A stretch of 20,977 nt of DNA from a virus. This document shows positions 20,310-20,977 of this stretch, in pieces. Made by a program: the position numbers and the translations under genes. Below the pieces are notes generated by a model. The model was not told the origin of the DNA. It searched no databases and worked only from the letters and a program-made list of their open reading frames with translations. Location of the stretch: positions 1-20,977 of IMG/VR virus record IMGVR_UViG_3300046005_000204; one strand, given 5' to 3'. How positions within the stretch are numbered: the stretch's first letter is position 1; every line of letters starts with the position of its first letter.

Positions 20310-20977
20310 TTAGATAAACATTTGGCGCGGCACGAACCGCGAGGACGCTGTTTCTCTGTCTTCGGTAGACGCAAACTCCCAAGCCTCGTCATACTGTGAT
20401 TTCAAAATGTCTAACCGCTGCGCCCCATTGGGGACCTTCATCGCTAAATAGTACGCCAGCCCCGCAACCATGCACGGCAAAAACCGGAACGGCACGTCCA
20501 TTGTGTTCACACCGCCGCCTGCATCGTCAATACGGCGCATGCGCCAGTAAACCAGTTGGTACGTTGTGCTGTTGTCTGGGGTAGGCCAAACCGTCACAGA
20601 CGGCAGGTTCTGTGCGTATACAGGGCTTCCGCTGATGTGCGATGCCGCAGTTGTGCTGGCCTGCCCGCGTGCGCAGTACAGGAGTTGGTTGCCTACGATG
20701 GAGCCGTAGTAGATGATCTCGGACTCAATTATTACAAACCCTGTAGTGGGAAGCCCAAGCACTGAAGCCACTGAGATTGTTGTATCCGTAGCGGAGATTG
20801 CGCTTGTCAAAACTGTGCCGATCGCTGAGCGCTCGCTGTCGAGGCGCTGCATCCACAACTGGATTGGACGGGCTTGCTGCAACTTATTTGGAATCGTGGC
20901 ATAGGTAGACACACTTATGCGCGTAATGCTCAAATCGGCCTGTGTAGACGCGCTCCCGGCCCCTGTTCGGATGACAT
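20310..20977 (-). CDS. Head-tail adaptor or tail-tube-like protein, C-terminal part (partial; runs off right edge)
   Basis: The open frame reaches the right edge without a start that must be used. A TTG at 20933 is possible, but the in-frame codons above it read VIRTGAGSASTQADL, which fits the family, so the gene very probably begins outside. The 221 visible residues contain LSITRISVSTYATIPNKLQQ and RPIQLWMQRL, then VTVWPTPDNSTTYQLVYWRM with RRIDDAGGG, and DVPFRFLPCMVAGLAYYLAM, VPNGAQRLDILKSQYDEAWE and RFVPRQMFI. This is a well-marked pattern of podovirus-type connector or tail tube proteins. The middle segment (about 38-105) is a beta-rich insert with DTTISVASVLGLPTTGFVII. The family call rests on motif memory. 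Confidence 0.8.
   Translation of the reverse strand, partial: VIRTGAGSASTQADLSITRISVSTYATIPNKLQQARPIQLWMQRLDSERSAIGTVLTSAISATDTTISVASVLGLPTTGFVIIESEIIYYGSIVGNQLLYCARGQASTTAASHISGSPVYAQNLPSVTVWPTPDNSTTYQLVYWRMRRIDDAGGGVNTMDVPFRFLPCMVAGLAYYLAMKVPNGAQRLDILKSQYDEAWEFASTEDRETASSRFVPRQMFI

Overview
The window is one uninterrupted block of late genes from a tailed double-stranded DNA phage (Caudoviricetes). Every supported gene is on the minus strand, so transcription runs from 20977 down to 1. I see no rRNA, tRNA, CRISPR array, integrase or host metabolic gene. Genes abut or overlap by 1-17 bases almost throughout, often with ATGA start/stop junctions. The largest gap is 56 bases (16056-16111), so there is no gene-free stretch over 300 bases. 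A nozzle-like beta-propeller protein, several ejection-type virion proteins and the absence of tape-measure, sheath, tail-tube or baseplate genes suggest a short-tailed (podovirus-like) virion. The M15 endolysin and the virion lytic transglycosylase suggest a Gram-negative host. Many proteins resemble those common in uncultured aquatic phages; this is recognition from memory, not a search. Terminase, portal, capsid, replication and integration genes are not in the window. Capsid and portal genes would be expected beyond the right edge.

Layout in transcription order. (1) 20977-18365: connector/neck region with a partial adaptor- or tail-tube-like protein, a four-cysteine zinc-ribbon protein, two small basic proteins, a second adaptor-like protein and a 137-residue structural-type protein. 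(2) 18355-11778: a fibre cassette. It holds a 192-residue structural-type protein, a 57-residue DUF2158-like protein, a protein made of thirteen 20-residue repeats, two fibres sharing a C-terminal module, an S74-chaperone fibre, a small fibre, an assembly-like protein, a fibre gene fragment cut off by a homing endonuclease, a full fibre gene and a small accessory protein. (3) 11781-9696: a lysis-associated cluster with a 57-residue ORF, two single-membrane-span proteins, a holin and an M15 endolysin. (4) 9677-1: a nozzle-like protein, a 99-residue protein, two glycine/alanine-rich virion proteins, a virion lytic transglycosylase and the first 681 residues of a very large protein running off the left edge.

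Inferred cooperation: the connector proteins and nozzle form the channel at the capsid vertex, the fibres bind the host, and the large left-hand proteins are probably carried in the virion and ejected to cross the envelope, with the transglycosylase opening the peptidoglycan. The holin and M15 enzyme release progeny. The most distinctive element is the homing endonuclease in the fibre cassette: it separates a 29-codon fibre 5' fragment from an intact fibre gene, and its last codons contain that fibre's ribosome-binding site. I found no convincing new defence or metabolic system; the unusual content is architectural.
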